A DNA stretch of 54,183 bases. Origin: Actinomycetes bacterium (GTDB lineage Bacteria > Actinomycetota > Actinomycetes > Nanopelagicales > Nanopelagicaceae). This document shows positions 45,028 through 53,467 of this stretch, piece by piece (the stretch's first letter is position 1; each line of letters starts with the position of its first letter). Location of the stretch: positions 1 through 54,183 of the forward strand of contig JANYDL010000014.1 in the NCBI GenBank assembly GCA_025363635.1. The letters run 5' to 3'. The position numbers and the translations under genes were made by a program. The notes under the pieces are model-generated. The model had not been told where the DNA came from. It saw only the letters and a list, made by a program, of their open reading frames with translations, and made no database searches.

Positions 45028-45995
45028 AATACAGAAATTTAGGACGCTCCGGTCTATCTGTGAGCAGACTCTGTTTAGGAACTATGAACTTTGGTCCTGA
45101 AACCTCGGAAGCGGATTCTTTCTCAATTATGGATTCTGCCCTTTCTCACGAAATCAATTTCTTTGACACAGCCAATCGATATGGCGGGGCTGGGCACTTT
45201 GGACGAACCGAGGAAATCATCGGGCGTTGGTTTGCTCAAGGCGGTGCGCGACGTGAGAAAGTCGTGTTAGCTACGAAACTTTATGGAGAAACAGATTCCT
45301 GGCCAAACAACAAGGGCGTATCTGCACTCAACATTCGACGTGCCGTCGATGCCAGCCTAAAAAGACTTCAAACTGATTACATTGATCTCTATCAAATGCA
45401 CCACATTGATCGAAACGTGCCATGGCAAGAAGTTTGGCAAGCAATGGAAGTTCTCGTTGCACAAGGCAAGATTCTCTACGTCGGCAGCAGCAATTTCGGT
45501 GGTTGGCATCTAGCCCAGGCACAGGGAGAAGCTGAGAAAAGAAATTTCACTGGTCTTATTTCAGAACAATCAATCTATAACCTGGTGACTCGCGATATAG
45601 AAAGAGAAGTTATTCCAGCGGCTTTGCATTACGGAATTGGAATTCTTCCTTGGTCTCCACTCCACGGCGGCTTGCTCGGCGGAGTGCTTGCGAAAGATAA
45701 GGAAGGAAGGCGTCGACTCGAAGGAAGATCTCAAGAAGCAGTAGAAAAAATGCGCCCGCAAATCCAAGCGTATGAAGATTATTGCGCTTCTATTCAGACG
45801 CCACCTGGAGATATCGCACTAGCATGGCTACTCGCGCAGCCTGCTGTATCCGCAACGATCATTGGTCCAAGAACTCAAGACCAACTCGATTCGGCGTTGA
45901 GAGCTTTGGAAATAGCATTAGATGAAAAGATTCTGAGTGACCTCAATGAGATATTCCCTGGCTACAAAACTTCGCCAGAGGACTACGCCTGGTAA
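45024..45995 (+). CDS. Aldo/keto reductase (YghZ/YajO-like)
   Basis: 323 residues, TIM barrel. NFFDTANRYGGAGHFGRTEE with catalytic Tyr, VVLATKLYGETDSW with the catalytic Lys, DYIDLYQMHHIDRNVPWQEV with His, GSSNFGGWHLAQAQ and IIGPRTQDQLDSAL for NADPH binding. Substrate unknown. Overlaps glycerate kinase by four bases; a shared role in sugar-acid or aldehyde metabolism is possible. Confidence 0.93.
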   Translation: MKYRNLGRSGLSVSRLCLGTMNFGPETSEADSFSIMDSALSHEINFFDTANRYGGAGHFGRTEEIIGRWFAQGGARREKVVLATKLYGETDSWPNNKGVSALNIRRAVDASLKRLQTDYIDLYQMHHIDRNVPWQEVWQAMEVLVAQGKILYVGSSNFGGWHLAQAQGEAEKRNFTGLISEQSIYNLVTRDIEREVIPAALHYGIGILPWSPLHGGLLGGVLAKDKEGRRRLEGRSQEAVEKMRPQIQAYEDYCASIQTPPGDIALAWLLAQPAVSATIIGPRTQDQLDSALRALEIALDEKILSDLNEIFPGYKTSPEDYAW

Positions 45996-46037
45996 GAAAA
46001 TGTGAGCCACATTCGAGTATCTCGTTAGACTGACTCA

Positions 46038-48191
46038 ATGTTGGAAAGTTGGACGAGGACGGTAGTTCGACACCGAATTGCCGTCGTCTTAACTTGGCTT
46101 GTCTTGGCGCTTCTCGGATCATTTGCGGCCGCGCAACTCAATGACCATTTGACAACCTCACTTGGAGTGCCCGGAAGTGAATCTGACAAGGCAAACCTCC
46201 TACTTTCTCAAAAGTTTGGAGAGAACGGAGAAGGAACATTTACCGTCTTCTTTAAATTTAAGAATGCAACAAAGGCCGAAGTAGAAAGATATAAATCAGA
46301 AATAGTCTTGGCCACAAAAGTGGTACCCACCGCAAAAGTGACACAACAACGGGCACTGGGAGGAGTGCTCTTTGCCAGCATCGCCACTTCATTGACGTTG
46401 ACACAAGCCTCCTCACATACCGATTCGCTGCGCAAGGCGCTCGTTGCTCAAGGTCTTACTCAAGCTCTCGTAACGGGACCCCCTGCCATTTATCGTGACG
46501 TGACACCTATCTTGGCTCAAGATCTTCACCGGGGTCAGCTGACAGCGGGCGTACTTGCACTCATCCTGCTTATTCTGATGCTTGGATTTTCATGGGCAGT
46601 ACTCGTTCCATTCATCTTTGCTGGAGCAACAATCACCTTTGCTCTGGGAATAGTCTTTCTTCTGGCTCAAAAATTTCTTATGGTTTTATATATCCCAAAT
46701 ATTGTCGAACTCATTGGACTTGGGTTAGCAATTGATTACTCCCTTTTGATTGTCCATCGATTTCGACGAGAACTTCTCAATCATCGCAATGCAAATATAG
46801 ACGGCAACGAACATGTCGAATCTGCAGTCGTCGCCACGATGGAGACCGCTGGTAGGACAGTGCTACTCTCTGGCACGTGCGTTGCTGTTGGGCTAGCGAT
46901 TTTGCTTTTCGTTCCCGTTCCCTTTGTTCGATCTCTGGGATTAGCCGGCCTAGTAGTGCCTGCGTCATCGGTCCTTGCTGCTCTCACCCTCCAACCTGCA
47001 CTACTTTCTTTCCTTGGGAGTGAAGGAGTATCGCCGCATTTCTTCCGTGGAATGCTCACTAAACGCGAAAACTCTTTGGGTCTTTGGGGAATTATCGCCA
47101 CTTTCGTCCTTCGTCGTCCATTAAGTGTATTTCTGGCCTCGTTTGCTTCACTTGCGCTCATTGCCTCCGCGGTTCTTGGACTCCTCGTCACGCCAAGTTC
47201 GCTAACGTCGATTCCTCCATATCTTGACTCTGCGAAAGCGCTTGCAATTGCTACTGATAAAGCTGGTCCAGGTGTGATATCCCCCCACCAAATATTGATT
47301 GACCTAGGAGCCCCTGATCTAGCCAAAACACAGAAGGTACGTGCCGCGCGTTTCGCATTGGCAACAGCGATAAGCAAAAATTCCGAAGTGCTGACAGTTG
47401 CTACAGGAGAAAAAGATCCTTACGTAGATAAGTCGGGTCAGTACCTAAGGATTTTTGTGATCGGGAAAAGCGATTTAGGAGCAATCGCTTCTCAAAATTT
47501 AGTTAAAGAATTACGCCATAGATACCTCGCAAAAATAAATTTTGGAGTCGATTCAAAACTTTACCTTGGCGGCGAACCGGCGCAAGGAGCAGATCTTCTC
47601 CATAGAATCTTCACTTCATTCCCATGGATCGTCGTGTGCGTTCTTCTCCTGGCATATCTACTTCTGCTGCGCGCCTTCCGATCGGTAGTACTTCCTTTAA
47701 AAGCAATCCTGATGGATCTGATTTCGATAACCGTCGCTTATTCTGCTTTGGTGCTAGTTTTTCGTCATGGCATAGGTTCAGCAATCCTTGGTACTTATCG
47801 ACTCGACCAAATTGAAGCATGGGTACTCGTCTTTCTCTTCGCTGTGCTCTTCGGTCTTTCGATGGATTACGAAGTATTCATGGTCTCGCGAATGCGTGAG
47901 GCGTGGAATAAAGGCGCTTCCAACGATGCGGCGATTGTCGAAGGCTTATCCGAGACAGGTGGCGTCGTAAGTGCAGCCGCAATTATCCTGGTCGGCGCAC
48001 TTGGTGGATTCGTGTTTGGACATTTTGCTGGTCTGCAACAACTTGGAATTGGACTTGCGGTAGGAATATTGATCGACGCGACAATTATTCGAGGGCTCCT
48101 TCTCCCTAGCGCGATGGTACTTCTTGGAAAATGGAATTGGTGGCTACCTGCTCGAGGCGAAGATTCAAAAGTTATCAATCCGCCTGCATAG
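46038..48191 (+). CDS. MMPL/RND-family membrane transporter
   Basis: 717 residues. Twelve TM helices in two repeats of one large external loop each. TM1 RHRIAVVLTWLVLALLGSFA; loop with SLGVPGSESDKANLLLSQKF; central EL-IGLGLAIDYSLLIVHRFR with proton-relay residues; second half FGLSMDYEVFMVSRMREAWN. Actinobacterial MMPL proteins export lipids, siderophores or drugs. Size and single-copy context give no substrate. Followed by a strong bidirectional hairpin. Confidence 0.93.
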   Translation: MLESWTRTVVRHRIAVVLTWLVLALLGSFAAAQLNDHLTTSLGVPGSESDKANLLLSQKFGENGEGTFTVFFKFKNATKAEVERYKSEIVLATKVVPTAKVTQQRALGGVLFASIATSLTLTQASSHTDSLRKALVAQGLTQALVTGPPAIYRDVTPILAQDLHRGQLTAGVLALILLILMLGFSWAVLVPFIFAGATITFALGIVFLLAQKFLMVLYIPNIVELIGLGLAIDYSLLIVHRFRRELLNHRNANIDGNEHVESAVVATMETAGRTVLLSGTCVAVGLAILLFVPVPFVRSLGLAGLVVPASSVLAALTLQPALLSFLGSEGVSPHFFRGMLTKRENSLGLWGIIATFVLRRPLSVFLASFASLALIASAVLGLLVTPSSLTSIPPYLDSAKALAIATDKAGPGVISPHQILIDLGAPDLAKTQKVRAARFALATAISKNSEVLTVATGEKDPYVDKSGQYLRIFVIGKSDLGAIASQNLVKELRHRYLAKINFGVDSKLYLGGEPAQGADLLHRIFTSFPWIVVCVLLLAYLLLLRAFRSVVLPLKAILMDLISITVAYSALVLVFRHGIGSAILGTYRLDQIEAWVLVFLFAVLFGLSMDYEVFMVSRMREAWNKGASNDAAIVEGLSETGGVVSAAAIILVGALGGFVFGHFAGLQQLGIGLAVGILIDATIIRGLLLPSAMVLLGKWNWWLPARGEDSKVINPPA

Positions 48192-48204
48192 ATTTCTCGT
48201 TCTG

Positions 48205-48254
48205 AGAAAAAACTAAAGCCTCGCCGCTCGGGGGACGAGAGGCGAGGCTTTAGT
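48205..48254 (-). terminator. Terminator between MMPL and secreted-protein genes
   Basis: ACTAAAGCCTCGCC (48212-48225) and GGCGAGGCTTTAGT (48241-48254): 14-bp perfect stem; the loop can add CTCG/CGAG. On the minus strand it is followed by TTTTTTCTC, so it ends the secreted-protein operon and may also serve the plus-strand gene. Confidence 0.93.
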
Positions 48255-48276
48255 GAGTACTTGTTTTGCGGGCTAT

Positions 48277-49956
48277 CTACTTGACGATAGTGATCGCAAA
48301 GTGAACTGCTGGTGGTTGATATCCCAAAGCTAAACCAGGGATGTCATTTTGGTATGCGAGCACTGGTAGCGCTCCGTAAGGCGTATTCGCATAGGAAGGT
48401 TGGAATACATACAAGACGGGATGAAGGTCGATGATGTGGGTTCCTGGCGCTCCAGTAGCGACTAGATGCACGACCATATAACCATTGGAATTGAAGCCAC
48501 AGCCATATCCAATGTAACTATTGTCGTATGTAACTGCCATCGTGTTATCAAGCTGAGTCCAGCCGACACCCTTCATGGCAATTGTAAATTCGTCTCCAAC
48601 ATGGAATTTCCTTGTTGGGACGCCGGAACCATCTCTTGCTTCAGGAAGATTCGACGTGTCTGCTAAAGCGATTCCGTTGCTGAGAGCTTTTCCATTCTTA
48701 TCTTTGTAAACGAAGATACTTTCTTTTACATAGAACGGAATTTGAGCTTCGATAACTTCACCTTGCTTGATCTGTATTACATGCCATCCACCTAGATTGT
48801 CAGGGATGGTGACATCTTGGCTGATTGCACCTGCGGTAGGTGTAACGGTACCCATTGGAATTCCGTTATATGCCCAGCAGGTTCCCGTGCAGTTAACGCG
48901 GTTACCAACCACGGTTGACCACACAATTTGATGCACGCCAGTTGTCGTTAATCCGGTGACATTCAGTTTTACCTGGGTCCCGATCGGGCCGCTGGTCTCT
49001 GAAAGGGTCGCAACGGCCTTTGTGGCTGGATCCAACCCAACATCAGAAAGTGTGGTGCGTTGTGAAACTGTGGGATCTACTTTTTGTGGGAACTCAATAT
49101 ATGACTCGGGGGCTCCCGCATCTTTCGTAATCTTGAAAGCAACTTTGGTTCCCTTGGCGAAAGGAACTGGGGATTGTTTAATGTTCATGTACTGAACACC
49201 GATTGCGGCAGATGATGCGATGTAGTGAGTACCTACAGCACCTGAAGCACGGATCGTAAATACGGCTGTTCCTCGAGTCCATACTGCTGAAGCAAATCCA
49301 GCATACGAGTTATCCCACAGCACTGACACGGCTCCTGTATACAGGCTTGCACCAATGCCGGTATAAGTCACCGTGATTGGTGTACCTATTGGACCACTCT
49401 TGGGAGAGATGGACATTGTTGGGTTAAGTTGGAATCCACCGTGTGCAATGGCAACTCCATCTTTCACTGCGTAAATATCATGAATCCCGCCAAATTCGCG
49501 AGGGATCGTCGTCTTGAAGGTGAATCCACCTGTTGCATCTGTTGTAACAGTTCCCATATTGACGGGGTATTTAATATATTTAACGCCCATGTAATTAACC
49601 GTATTTGGCAAAACTTCTGCGAGCCAGGCACCATCAGCGGTTGACCAGGTCAGAGGAAGGGTTGCATTTGCAGCTAAGCCCTTACCCGTGATTGTGATCG
49701 GGGTGCCTTCTGGTCCCTGACTAGGTGATACATCAAGCCCTGCCATATTGGCATCTGCTGCGGTGAACGCTGCTGCCTTAACGCCCGTGAAAGGTAGGGC
49801 AGGTACTCCAGGGAGTCCCGCCGGTGCTGTCAATGTGAGTGGTGTCGATGTATCAGCCGCGTAGGCGGGGAAAATGACCGATGCGCCTAAGAGCGAAACC
49901 ATGATGGCGCGAACTGCAAATCCTTTTGCTCCCGATAGTGGGATAATTCTATTCAT
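48277..49956 (-). CDS. Secreted protein with IPT/TIG-like repeats
   Basis: 559 residues. Signal peptide MNRIIPLSGAKGFAVRAIMV ... FPAYAA. Repeated immunoglobulin-like units open with SPSQGPEGTPITITGKGL, SPKSGPIGTPITVTYTGIG and SETSGPIGTQVKLNVTGL. Two further matching blocks contain DNSYAGFASAVW and DNSYIGYGCGFNSNG, each followed by GAxGTHxI. No LPxTG or membrane anchor at the C-terminus (ends HFAITIVK). Probably a cell-surface or released structural or binding protein. GAGGAAG precedes the ATG. Last gene of a three-gene minus-strand cluster of secreted proteins. Confidence 0.8.
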   Translation of the reverse strand: MNRIIPLSGAKGFAVRAIMVSLLGASVIFPAYAADTSTPLTLTAPAGLPGVPALPFTGVKAAAFTAADANMAGLDVSPSQGPEGTPITITGKGLAANATLPLTWSTADGAWLAEVLPNTVNYMGVKYIKYPVNMGTVTTDATGGFTFKTTIPREFGGIHDIYAVKDGVAIAHGGFQLNPTMSISPKSGPIGTPITVTYTGIGASLYTGAVSVLWDNSYAGFASAVWTRGTAVFTIRASGAVGTHYIASSAAIGVQYMNIKQSPVPFAKGTKVAFKITKDAGAPESYIEFPQKVDPTVSQRTTLSDVGLDPATKAVATLSETSGPIGTQVKLNVTGLTTTGVHQIVWSTVVGNRVNCTGTCWAYNGIPMGTVTPTAGAISQDVTIPDNLGGWHVIQIKQGEVIEAQIPFYVKESIFVYKDKNGKALSNGIALADTSNLPEARDGSGVPTRKFHVGDEFTIAMKGVGWTQLDNTMAVTYDNSYIGYGCGFNSNGYMVVHLVATGAPGTHIIDLHPVLYVFQPSYANTPYGALPVLAYQNDIPGLALGYQPPAVHFAITIVK

Positions 49957-50015
49957 TTCTTCCTCATTACTCTCCGTTAAAATTTAATTTTCTGCCTTTT
50001 GGCATGGTCTTCCTA

Positions 50016-50071
50016 GGATCTTGAGATCCGAGCTAGAAATCTAACTCGATCCGGTTACTCGGACCTCAAGA
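50016..50071 (-). other. Large stem-loop between two secreted-protein genes
   Basis: TCTTGAGATCCGAG (50019-50032) and CTCGGACCTCAAGA (50058-50071): 14 bp with one mismatch, 25-base loop. A smaller hairpin GGATC-TTGA-GATCC (50016-50029) competes with it. It may reduce readthrough or stabilise the upstream mRNA. Confidence 0.65.
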
Positions 50072-50090
50072 CCGTCGAAGTATTTCTACA

Positions 50091-51035
50091 TTATGCGGTT
50101 GGTACCGCGAACAAGGTAAGCAGAGAACTTGCAGTCCAACTTGGTTGCAATGTTCCTACAGCACCTTTTAGAGCTGGGCTGACGTTTACTGTCTTGAAGT
50201 AGCTAACTCGCTCGTAAACTGGACGGCCATCCACCATTAGCGTCTTGCCGTCTACCTTTTTGCGAACCAACTTAGTTGCAGGAACCTTCATGGTGTCCTG
50301 ATCCTTAGCAATCATCGTCACCTTGTAGTTGATGACTCCCAGGGTGCTGTACTTTGGAGCAGCACCTGTTGCGAGTACGCCGGTCCAAAAGGAAACTCCA
50401 CTGTGATTGCCATACGACATTTGGATTGGATCTGCCACGCCAGCAACTTCGATGTAAGCCTTAGCAGTGTTAGATGAATCCATTACCGCTCCGCCGAGTT
50501 GCTCATTGTTGGCATATACCCGGAAGACAATTGTCTGTCCAACGATGTACTGGCTGGTTACTGCGCAGCTCACGCCAAAACGTGGTGCCAATACTCCAGT
50601 TGATCCACTTGCGATGACGGTGTCAGCGAAGATATTGATAGGTGAAACTACACCTTGAATTGGGACACCAACTTTTACTGTGAATGGTGCTGCATCAACA
50701 ACGGTGAAACCAGCAAGATCAGTTGGCGTCAATGTTGCGGTAAGAACAGTTGCACCCGCAGCTTTTGGAACCCATGTGCAGTTAGCAACAAATGGCGTCA
50801 CTGTGGTGGTTGCTACCGCTTCGCACCCAGTGATAACTACACCGGCCGCTGAAAACTTAACTGCGCCTGCGGTACTTGCTGTGCCTTTAATAATGGCAGA
50901 ACCAAGTCCAAGCGTTGCGCTTCCGCCGGAAAGCACAAGCGTTGGGGTCGCTGCATATGCAGATGGTCCCCCGACAACTGCGACACCGACTGCTGCAAGA
51001 GCACTAATTGCAATGCTCGAGATCAATCTTTTCAT
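50091..51035 (-). CDS. Secreted beta-rich protein of unknown function
   Basis: 314 residues. Signal peptide MKRLISSIAISALAAVGVAV ... AYAA. The mature part is rich in Thr, Val, Ala and Gly with LVLSGGSATLGLGSAIIKG and ANCTWVPKAAGATVLTATLT, like surface Ig-type domains; a Lys/Arg-rich TKLVRKKVDGKTLMVDGRPV loop follows near the end. Two to four Cys may form disulfides. AAGGAGA lies seven bases before ATG. Same strand and secretion type as its two neighbours. Confidence 0.72.
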   Translation of the reverse strand: MKRLISSIAISALAAVGVAVVGGPSAYAATPTLVLSGGSATLGLGSAIIKGTASTAGAVKFSAAGVVITGCEAVATTTVTPFVANCTWVPKAAGATVLTATLTPTDLAGFTVVDAAPFTVKVGVPIQGVVSPINIFADTVIASGSTGVLAPRFGVSCAVTSQYIVGQTIVFRVYANNEQLGGAVMDSSNTAKAYIEVAGVADPIQMSYGNHSGVSFWTGVLATGAAPKYSTLGVINYKVTMIAKDQDTMKVPATKLVRKKVDGKTLMVDGRPVYERVSYFKTVNVSPALKGAVGTLQPSWTASSLLTLFAVPTA

Positions 51036-51078
51036 ATTTCTTTCTCCTTCTATTTCTATTACCCGGATTTTTGGAGTA

Positions 51079-51780
51079 CTACTTTGTATTGATTGTGCCT
51101 GTAAGTGTGATTGTGAGATCCGCTTTCTCAGTGAATCCCGCAGTCTTTGAAGCTATTTTGAATGAACCTGTAACTTTCAGAGTTCCTGTGGCGCCAGCGA
51201 ATTTGCCAGTACCTCCGGTAATTGTTGCGCCGCCGGTAAGTGCAATGGTCGTTGGCGCATCTCCATCAGCAGCACAGGCTTTCGCTGCCGAATCAAACAT
51301 CACTTTGAGTGTGTTTCCACCGCCACCAAGAATTCCTGTGCCATCAAAACCATCGCATTGGTTCTGTGGTGCGGCCGAACCTGTTCCTGTTAATTCATCT
51401 AGGCCAGCAATTGTTCCTGTTCCTGCTGCTGTTACTGACGTTGCACGTACATCGCTATCGCTCCACACGAGTGCGATCTTGCCCTTATAGGTTCCCGCGA
51501 ATGCCACTGTTGAAGCACTTGGCTTCGTGGTTGCAGATGCGGTTGGCTTTGGCGTTGCTGTAGCAGTCTTGGTTGCCACTGGCTTGGCGACAGGCTTCTT
51601 TGTTGTCCAACCTGTTGGACACTTAGGAGCTGCAGCGGTAACTTTCTTAACGGATGTGCCCTTGTAGCACACGATCGTCTTCGACGCTGCGTTGGCAATT
51701 GCTCCGCTTCCGGTGAATACACCGAGGGCAACAACGACAACTAAACTCCTCATAAGTATGGAATTCGATGCTATTTTCAC
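51079..51780 (-). CDS. Secreted protein with Cys-rich N-terminal motif and beta-barrel-like domain
   Basis: 233 residues. Signal peptide MKIASNSILMRSLVVVVALG ... ANA, then IVCYKGTSVKKVTAAAPKCP-TGW, a short Cys motif seen on secreted proteins of freshwater actinobacteria (recalled, not searched), a Thr/Lys/Pro/Ala linker, and a beta-rich domain with ATITGGTGKFAGATGTLKVT as in allene-oxide-cyclase-like barrels. GTG at 51780 has GGGGA seven bases upstream; ATG at 51753 is possible. Function unknown. Confidence 0.72.
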   Translation of the reverse strand: MKIASNSILMRSLVVVVALGVFTGSGAIANAASKTIVCYKGTSVKKVTAAAPKCPTGWTTKKPVAKPVATKTATATPKPTASATTKPSASTVAFAGTYKGKIALVWSDSDVRATSVTAAGTGTIAGLDELTGTGSAAPQNQCDGFDGTGILGGGGNTLKVMFDSAAKACAADGDAPTTIALTGGATITGGTGKFAGATGTLKVTGSFKIASKTAGFTEKADLTITLTGTINTK

Positions 51781-51990
51781 TTTAAATCCCCACTCTCCAT
51801 GGTTATTGCTCTTGCTGACGAGGCAATCTTTTCACCACCAGAGTTGGAAATATAGGATTCAAAGAGTGCTGACACTTTACGAAGTATTGACTCCGTCACA
51901 CGAGGCGTAGTAGGCGCGATATTACCTAGATCACATTTATTGCCTGATCATATTGTCTAGATCACAGTGAGAATTCAATAAATATTCCGC
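51781..51990. other. Intergenic region upstream of the MarC leader
   Basis: No gene recognised. The sequence CTAGATCACA occurs twice about 31 bases apart (near 51927 and 51958). This stretch must hold the promoter of the secreted-protein cluster (minus) and that of marC (plus); boxes not assigned. Confidence 0.4.
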
Positions 51991-52068
51991 AGGTCACAAA
52001 ATTCGACCTATGTAACACATTGTTATGATGAGATGTGACGCACCCCATCTCATCACTGATTTTTATTC
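51991..52068 (+). promoter_or_regulatory. Structured 5' leader with terminator-like hairpin before marC
   Basis: Three successive stems: AGGTC/GACCT (51991-51995, 52005-52009), TAACA-CAT-TGTTA (52013-52025) and TGATGAGATG/CATCTCATCA (52026-52035, 52046-52055, 10 bp), the last followed by CTGATTTTTATT. It sits 50-110 bases before the marC ATG, as expected for an attenuator or regulated leader. No known riboswitch class recognised. Confidence 0.5.
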
Positions 52069-52104
52069 GTAAAAACCAGATAACTAAGAAAGAAAAGAAT
52101 ATCT

Positions 52105-52704
52105 ATGAAAGTTAGCAACGACGTCACCACACTCATTGCGCTCTTCGCAATCGTCAGTCCAATCACCTCGATTCCAGTGTTCCTTAACTTGACGAGTTCG
52201 GTTTCGAAAGAGAAAAGACGGATCATTGCGATTCAGACGGCACTTGTTTCTGGCCTAACTTTGTTCATCGCATACTTTTTAGGTGACATTATTTTGAGAT
52301 TACTCAGCATTCAAATGGATGCCTTTCGAATTGCAGGCGCCCTTATTATTGGCGCCATTGCGTGGAGCATGGTGATGGGCAAAAAAAGTAGTGCAATTGA
52401 ATCCTCGCCCAACGGTGCGGCCGTAGTGCCACTAGCGATTCCACTGATGGCAGGACCCGGCGCAATTGCTACAGTGATTGCGATTGGTAATTCAGATGTT
52501 GGTGTTGTACGACTTGCCGACGTCGTCATCATTCTCATACTTTCTTTATTAACAGGTTTGCTTCTATTGACCGCCGCGCCGATCGCACGAGTTCTGGGTG
52601 ACCAAGGTTTAATGGTAGTCACTCGTATTTTCGGATTACTCCTACTTGCCATCGCGGTCTCAACAATCATCTCCGCGCTAAGTTCGGTTTTTCCCGGTCT
52701 TTAG
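52105..52704 (+). CDS. MarC-family integral membrane protein
   Basis: 199 residues, six TM helices. IALFAIVSPITSIPVFLNLT, the FRIAGALIIGAIAWSMVMGK stretch and AVVPLAIPLMAGPGAIATVI are the two family repeats (MarC/UPF0056, distantly like small amino acid transporters). Function is unproven in most species. Purine-rich AAGAAAGAAAAGA upstream stands in for a ribosome site. A structured leader precedes it; the stop is ten bases from the convergent permease stop. Confidence 0.9.
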   Translation: MKVSNDVTTLIALFAIVSPITSIPVFLNLTSSVSKEKRRIIAIQTALVSGLTLFIAYFLGDIILRLLSIQMDAFRIAGALIIGAIAWSMVMGKKSSAIESSPNGAAVVPLAIPLMAGPGAIATVIAIGNSDVGVVRLADVVIILILSLLTGLLLLTAAPIARVLGDQGLMVVTRIFGLLLLAIAVSTIISALSSVFPGL

Positions 52705-52714
52705 AGCGACAGAA

Positions 52715-53467
52715 TCAACCTTTCACTGCCCCACTAAAAATCCCACGTTCGATAGAACGTTGGGAAAGTAAATAAAGCGCTATCGCCGGAATCAACATTA
52801 AGATTCCAATTGTTGCGGTTCCTTTGCCGAATAAAAGCTCTAACCCCATGGGCAATGTCGAATGTTCCGGAGCATTGAGTAGAACTTTTGGTAACTGATA
52901 ACTGTTCCAAAGATTAATAAACGAAAAGAAAGTAACGATAGACCAGAGTGACTTCGATAGCGGTACTCCTAAATGATAAAAAAGTCCCACATCTCCTAAT
53001 CCATCGATTCTTCCCATTCCCACTAGGTCACTGGGCATCGCAGAAGTGAAGTATAGGTAGGACAGAAATGCACCAAAGGGATAGTAAGAACTGGCGATAA
53101 TGAGACCGAGAATCGTGTCATTAAGGTGAACATGATCTACCAAAACATACAAAGGCATAGCCATCGCTGTTGCTGGAATGAGCATGGTTATCAACGTCAT
53201 TACGATCATGGTTTTGCGAAAGGGAATATCGAGAATCGCCATCACAAAACCTGCCGTAATACTGGAAAGTACTGAGAAAGCTAGCGCTGCCAGCGTAAAA
53301 ACGACGGAATTCTTAAACCACATAAGAATGACGCCGTCTTGAGAATTGAGAAAGTCAAGAATTGCACTTTTAAGAAGCCAGAGAAAAGGAAGAGTCACTG
53401 TGAAGGTTATGAGCCATAGGGACAATTTAATAAGAAGCGCGTTTCTTTGTTCAGAATGACTTATCAA
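52715..53467 (-). CDS. Carbohydrate-type ABC transporter permease (MalG-like)
   Basis: 250 residues, six TM helices. EAA-loop equivalent in MGRIDGLGDVGLFYHLGVPL followed by SKSLW, and the family C-terminal QRSIERGIFSGAVKG are clear. Slightly short (MalG-like proteins are 270-300). It overlaps the second permease by four bases. Binding protein and ATPase must lie beyond the window edge. Confidence 0.9.
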   Translation of the reverse strand: MISHSEQRNALLIKLSLWLITFTVTLPFLWLLKSAILDFLNSQDGVILMWFKNSVVFTLAALAFSVLSSITAGFVMAILDIPFRKTMIVMTLITMLIPATAMAMPLYVLVDHVHLNDTILGLIIASSYYPFGAFLSYLYFTSAMPSDLVGMGRIDGLGDVGLFYHLGVPLSKSLWSIVTFFSFINLWNSYQLPKVLLNAPEHSTLPMGLELLFGKGTATIGILMLIPAIALYLLSQRSIERGIFSGAVKG

